Source of the DNA: Eudorina sp. 2006-703-Eu-15 | Taxonomy: Eukaryota > Chlorophyta > Chlorophyceae > Chlamydomonadales > Volvocaceae | NCBI GenBank assembly: GCA_003117195.1 | Contig: BDSI01000008.1 | Location: forward strand, 124,001-188,000 | Length of the DNA stretch: 64,000 nucleotides | Reading direction: 5' to 3' | Shown: positions 59,045 to 64,000 of the stretch, in pieces | Layout: each line of letters begins with the position of its first letter | How positions within the stretch are numbered: position 1 is the first letter of the stretch | The notes under the pieces: generated by a model | Told to the model about the DNA's origin: nothing | Database searches by the model: none | What the model saw: only the letters and a program-made list of their open reading frames with translations | Made by a program: the position numbers and the translations under genes

Positions 59045-62000
59045 ATGGCAACCTTTTTAATGGTTGTTTTCCTTTCAGCAGTAATGATTTGTGGTAAGTT
59101 CGCGACATTCGTGTAAGCCCCGGAAGTTTCTCTGGGAAAGAATTGTAATGTGGCATCACTGCACAGCATACCGTCACTCAGTAATTCTTAGATATTTCTC
59201 CGCGGAAACCCAGCATAGCAGCACTCTTCCGCGTGCTAATAATGCCGTACGTTCACTCGCTCGAAAGAATTCATCCATTACTGCCCCTGCTGCTACGTGG
59301 CTTCACAGGCGCACAATCGGCAACGACAGTGGTAATCGAGGTAAGCCGCATTGCAGGTTGCCGTACCATCGATTTCACTAAGGGTCCGCTCGTACCGCTG
59401 CGCTCGTCCATCAAACTGTTTGGAATCGCGGCTTGTCCTTTCAAAAGCAGAACATACAAAGAACCGACGCGTACCACGCGCTTCCGTCAAGAACTTTTGT
59501 GTCAACAACTGTTGTCCTACAGCAGCTCCCCCCTGTGGTCACATACAGGGTGCTGCTCGTTCATCGGCTGCGTGCTTACACCAGCACGCTCAGCCTGCCA
59601 TCACTGCCATCACTGCCATCAAATGACGAGCGGACACCTCAGTTGCGTGCCGCCTAATGATTGAAACCCTGCATCCCACCAGGGCAAGCTGGTGTACAAG
59701 AACACCCACGTTCGGGAGGTCTGGACGCTGGTGACGTTGACCTCGGGTGACGTGTACAAGCTGCCCGGCCAGCCGCTGGGGGCCATGCTGGGAGAGGCAG
59801 TCCCGGCCGGAGCGGTCGTGTCACTGGTGGGTGGGTGGGTGGGTGGCGACCGGCGGGTGGGATGCGGCCTGGGGACAGATGTGACGTGCTTGTTCGGTCA
59901 GAACAATCTATCATCTGGCCCTGCTTGCCTGGTGCCCCTATGTAAGGAAGGGCTTAGCCAGCTGATACCCGTTAGAAGTACCGCAGGGTCGGTGGCGGGT
60001 GCGGCAAAACCCCTGGGCGGTACTGCGCCTGGCAGTGACCTGCACGCGCAATCACCAACTCGAAACAGCGACGGCAGGCACGCAGCGAGTGCTGGCATAC
60101 CAGCTACTCCGGTCATATTTGTGACGGCTGTGGGATTCTGTGATACGGTAGTAAAGGTCGGCCAGACACTCAAAGTGCGATGCGTGAATCAAGCCCAATG
60201 CCAACAACGCCTCATCTTGCGCACGTCGTTTGATGCCCCTGAGTGCAGAACTGTACCCTCTCCGCCGCCGATCCCAACGTGTGCGCGAGTGTGAGCACCG
60301 CCACCGTCACCCGGGTGGCCGCCCCCGTGAAGACCACCGGCCTCTCCCTCAAGCTGCTGGTCATGGTGCTGAGCCTCTCGGGCAGTTGCACCCGGACAGG
60401 CGCGCAGGTGGGGGCCGTGTCCCGTGCCTGTTGAGAGGGTGGTAGCGGTGTGCACCATAACTATATCGCGTGCTGCTCCCCCAAGCGCCCGTGTCCCGTG
60501 CGTGCTGTATAGAAGGTGTTAGCGGTGTGTGCACCGAAACTACGGTAAATCGTGTGATCGTGTGCTGCTCCCTCAAGTCCTTGGGCGCAAGTAATCAGCA
60601 GCCTTGTGCTCTGCGGTTGCATTCGCACGCGCCCCAGGTCTCCGCCGTGCAGCAGGCCTACACCGGCGCCCTGGGCTACTCCAACTTCCTGCGCAACTGC
60701 AGCTACGGCAAAGTGGTGTACGACGGCGTCACGGTGAGCGGAGAGATCGGGACCGATGGTCTTGAGCGCTTCGTGGACTCGGATCCAAATCCGGGTGGAC
60801 ATGTACCACCACCAGCGAACACACCAACGCGCCATCCTTGCACATATTATTGCCTGAAGCTAGGGACGTTTCTCGTGGATGGAGGGCAGGGCCGATGCTG
60901 TAACCAGCTCCACGCAACTGCTCAACTACTGTTCCTCATTACTCTGCAGGTAGTCATATGCACCACTGCTCCTTGAGCTGCATGTTCCCCGAGCGCCGCT
61001 CGCCTCCGTGCCCTCCCTCCTGCTCCAGGTGATCAGCACGCCCGTGTCCTGCAGCACCGCCATCCAGCGGTGCGATGAGGACGCCATGGCGACGGCGGCC
61101 AGGGCTGCGGCCACCAAGCAGTACGGCAGCGGCTACCTGGGCGGCTTCACCCACTTCTCCTACGTCCTGCCTAACGGACTCGTTAACACGTGTGGCTGGG
61201 TCGGGCTGGCGGAGCTGCCGGGGACGCAGACCTGGTACACGCCGGACAAGGACGTGAGTGGTCTCGGAGCGTTGATTGGGGAAGGATGCGGTTTGGGGGC
61301 CTTATTTTGTTGTCCAAGGCAAAGCCCGCATGGCAGGGAGCTTATGAAACCCGTCCCTTATTAGAATGCCCACATGCATACCTGGGTCGCACCTAACATG
61401 GCCCCTCGGTGGATCCGTCGTGTGCCTGTGTGCCCTCCCTCAGGGCGTCTACAACAAGGGCACTGTGCTCCAGGAGAGCCTCCACAACCTAAATATCTAT
61501 CACGGCTGGAAGAATGGCGTCGAGTACAACGATTACTCCACCTCGATGGGCTCCGGCAACAGCTGTCCCAGCGCCCCCGAGCTTTGGCGCCTGGGCTGGG
61601 CCACCCCTCTTGATCAGCTCAACTCCTCGACCTTCGCCTCCAAGGCCTTCCGGGCCTACACCCTGCCCGCGACGTACCTGGGGCCGGAGAAGGCCATGAT
61701 CAAGATCCAGCCCGACTGGCTGGGTACGACAGCCTACAAGAAGTGAGTAACGCCATGCATGAACTGAATACTGGTTGGTGGGCAAGCGGGCTAACTTGCC
61801 AAGCGATGCAATCCCTGGAAGCTCTCCCCGGCGCGGGAAGAACGACAGCAGCAAACCTTGGTGCCTAGGCATGCTTCCCCTTGTGCCTTTGTTTTCTTCT
61901 GACAAGGAGTGAGCGATCGCGTCTGGCCTGGCTCACCTCTCTGCCCATTCAGGAACGTGTACCTGGCGCTGCGTGTCAAGGCGGGTGGTGACCAGGACCT

Positions 62001-63156
62001 GGATAGCCAGTTTGACCGCAAGGTGAGGGCCTGGCGCGGGGTAGCGGGCGGCAGCAGGAAGCGCAGGAGTCAGCCAGGCGCATAACCTGGAGTGCAACAA
62101 ACACATGTGCGCGGTCATCATTACTTCATAGCCCTGCAGCTCCTGCGCCACTGACCCGTTGCGCCATGTATATACCCCGCTGCCCCAGCATGCCTCCGAG
62201 CCCAGCCTGTCGCCCTGTCGCATCCCTTCTGCCTCCCCGCCCCGCTTCCACTCAGGTCAACGTGCACGAGCTCGCCAAGGACATCGACAACAATTTCCTC
62301 GCCAAGGGCGACCCCAAGGTGACCATCATCGGAACCATCGACCCCAACAACGCCCTGGACCTGTCCGCCTACAAGCTCGTCGTGCGCACGGGAGGTGAGC
62401 TGACCTCGTGGGACAGGGCCGTGCTCGTTCATTTGTGTGGCCCAGCTAGCAGCTACCCATTCGGGCTGTCTTGCCCGGCAGCAGTCTGATGTGTAGCTAG
62501 GTAACATTGTTATCAACCAGTGATATGTCAATACCTGACCGCATCATGGTGCCCACACCCGCCTCACCCTCACCCCTGCAGCCCTGCTGGAGTCTGGCTC
62601 CAGGATGGAGGTCAAAGTATGCCGCTACGATGCGAGCAGCAGCGAGTGCAAGGACGTGGCGCAGTCTCCCCCGCCGGTGCGGCCGCCTCCTCCAACCAAG
62701 TCGACGCCACCGCCGCCACAGCCACTGAAGCGCTCGCCTCCACCACCGGCTGTCGTGAAGAAGTCGCCCCCGCCGTCGCCCCCGCCGTCGCCCCCGCCGT
62801 CGCCCCCGCCGTCGCCCCCGCCGTCGTCCCCGCCACCGTCACCGCCCCCACCATCCCCACCTCCGCCCAAGCAAAAGCGCACGCCGCCCTCGCCACCGCC
62901 GCCGCCGCCCTCTCCGCCACCGCCCAAGTCGGCCCGCTCGCCACCGCCATCCCCCGGCAAACGCTCCCCGCCGCCGTCCCCCAGTCGTCGGTCGCCACCG
63001 CCGCCGCCTGCCCCTGACATGTCGCCGCCTCCTACCGACTACGGTCCGCCGCCAGCGGGCGACGACAGCTCGCCGCCCGTTGCCGACTCTCCACCGGGCG
63101 GTGAGGACGCCTCCCCGCCGGCCGCTGGTGGTGGTGGTGGTGGTCCAATGCACTGA
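59045..63156 (+). CDS. VMP-H: secreted M11 metalloprotease with Pro-rich tail
   Basis: Gametolysin/VMP-type matrix metalloprotease, 595 aa. Exons: 59045-59093, 59309-59340, 59683-59826, 60249-60407, 60638-60733, 61029-61253, 61444-61742, 61953-62022, 62256-62394, 62582-63156 (1,788 nt). Signal peptide MATFLMVVFLSAVMICG (exon 1, phase 1, donor GTAAGT), short exon 2 AQSATTVVIE (phase 0), then GKLVYKNTHVREVW. QESLHNLNIYH at 245-255 with Asn for the usual Gly; STSMG at 267-271; CGWVGLAELPG and CPSAPELWRLGW conserved. A C-terminal VKVCRYDASSSECKD segment leads into the Pro-rich region from residue 433 (SPPPSPPPSPPP), ending PDMSPPPTDYGPPP and a Gly-rich GGGGGGPMH. The tail is 44 residues longer than in VMP-G. 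All ten exons have GT-AG borders and consistent phase. Confidence 0.96.
59568..62720 (+). repeat. right arm of a large inverted duplication (VMP-H side)
   Basis: Mirror of 52930-56712. Introns 3, 6, 7, 8 and 9 have nearly equal lengths in the two arms (422/440, 190/198, 210/191, 233/217, 187/185 nt). Intron 4 is about 100 nt longer here because a CGTGCTGCTCCC-containing segment is locally doubled. Confidence 0.88.
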
Positions 63157-64000
63157 TGAGGCGCTCCGCCGCTCCCCACGTGCTAGCTAGGGCGCAACAG
63201 GCGATTCATAACATGGCTTTACAATACGATTGGCACATCGGTTTATTGGCTTTCATGGCTGTGATGAAGCTCGTAAGCGTTGTCGACGATTACATTTTTG
63301 TGGCTTATGCGTTTGTGAGACGGCCGGTACGTTCGGCCATCCGGACCCATCCACCCGGCTTACGCTTAACACTTCCGCCGCCTGGACGGGTATGTCTGCT
63401 GATCTGGTCTGACTGACGGTTTCCGTACATGCAGTACATGATGCGTCTTGACCCTGCTGAATTTGCTGACCCGGGGGATGACATGTCGATGCTGCTGGTA
63501 GGAGGAGGTAGTTGTATCAGTGGTTGCCGATCGCTCCCCACCTGCGGCCACCCGACTTGTTGCGTCGCCATGTTGACCGCGCTATGGTCATCGTTAGGTG
63601 CTGTTTAGGCATCTGGCAAATGCGTTTTTGGTGCGCCGCTGCAAAGGTAGGCGCTCACGCGAGCCACACGGGCTTTACTGGCTTTGCCGTACAGTTCGCT
63701 AACGTGTCTGTACATAATGGTTTATTTACGAGAGCCCCAACCCGTACTGCAGTACCGTACCATGCGGGAGATCGCCAATAGGGTACGTAACGAACATATA
63801 TTGGAGCGCCCCGCCCCCGTTTGTACCTAGTTTCGGCACCAACGGCCGGATCTAGGCTTCTTGCTCTCGCGTACCGTTCAGAGACGCGTGGTTCGGGTGT
63901 GTGGGTCCGTGATTGCCGGGTTGCAATTCATATTGATGTGGCATTGACCTTGTATTGATTGTCTTGATTGTAGACGCTTGTGGCGGTTAGGCGCGGTTAG
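63157..64000. other. 3' flank of VMP-H to window end
   Basis: Presumed VMP-H 3' untranslated region and intergenic DNA. No TGTAA was found within the first 600 nt, and no gene or repeat is supported. Confidence 0.45.

Overview
The window looks like nuclear DNA of a GC-rich volvocine green alga (Chlamydomonas/Gonium/Volvox group). The grounds are short exons with GT-AG introns, very GC-rich coding DNA, long Ser-Pro/Pro-rich (hydroxyproline-rich glycoprotein type) reading frames, and several copies of the extracellular-matrix metalloprotease family that this group is known for (gametolysin/VMP, peptidase M11). The species cannot be named from the sequence alone. All gene models were built by hand from splice sites, frame continuity and comparison between paralogues inside the window; each finished model sums to a multiple of three.

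Layout. 1-5882 (+): 3' part of a CobW/CBWD-type G3E GTPase (zinc metallochaperone class), with a tRNA-Phe inside one of its introns and an antisense tRNA-Lys in the intron that enters the window. 8.9-25.6 kb: four small secreted proline-rich proteins, here called PRP-A (+), PRP-B (-), PRP-D (-) and PRP-C (-). 29.8-63.2 kb: four M11 metalloproteases of the VMP type, here VMP-E (+), VMP-F (-), VMP-G (-) and VMP-H (+). VMP-G and VMP-H lie head to head in a large inverted duplication. The rest is intergenic DNA with microsatellites, minisatellites and at least two families of short dispersed repeats. No ribosomal RNA, CRISPR array or autonomous transposon was recognised.

How the genes fit together. 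The eight genes from 8.9 to 63.2 kb form one extracellular-matrix cluster. The VMPs read as signal peptide, M11 catalytic domain with QExxH in place of HExxH, and in three of four a Pro-rich tail. All four PRPs use the same 5' design as the VMPs: a signal-peptide exon ending in phase 1, a short second exon ending in phase 0, then the mature region. They also share a C-terminal Pro-rich cap with VMP-H and VMP-G but have no protease domain. The PRPs therefore look like protease-free siblings of the VMPs, that is, possible matrix ligands or substrates encoded beside the enzymes. This relationship is the most interesting inference in the window.
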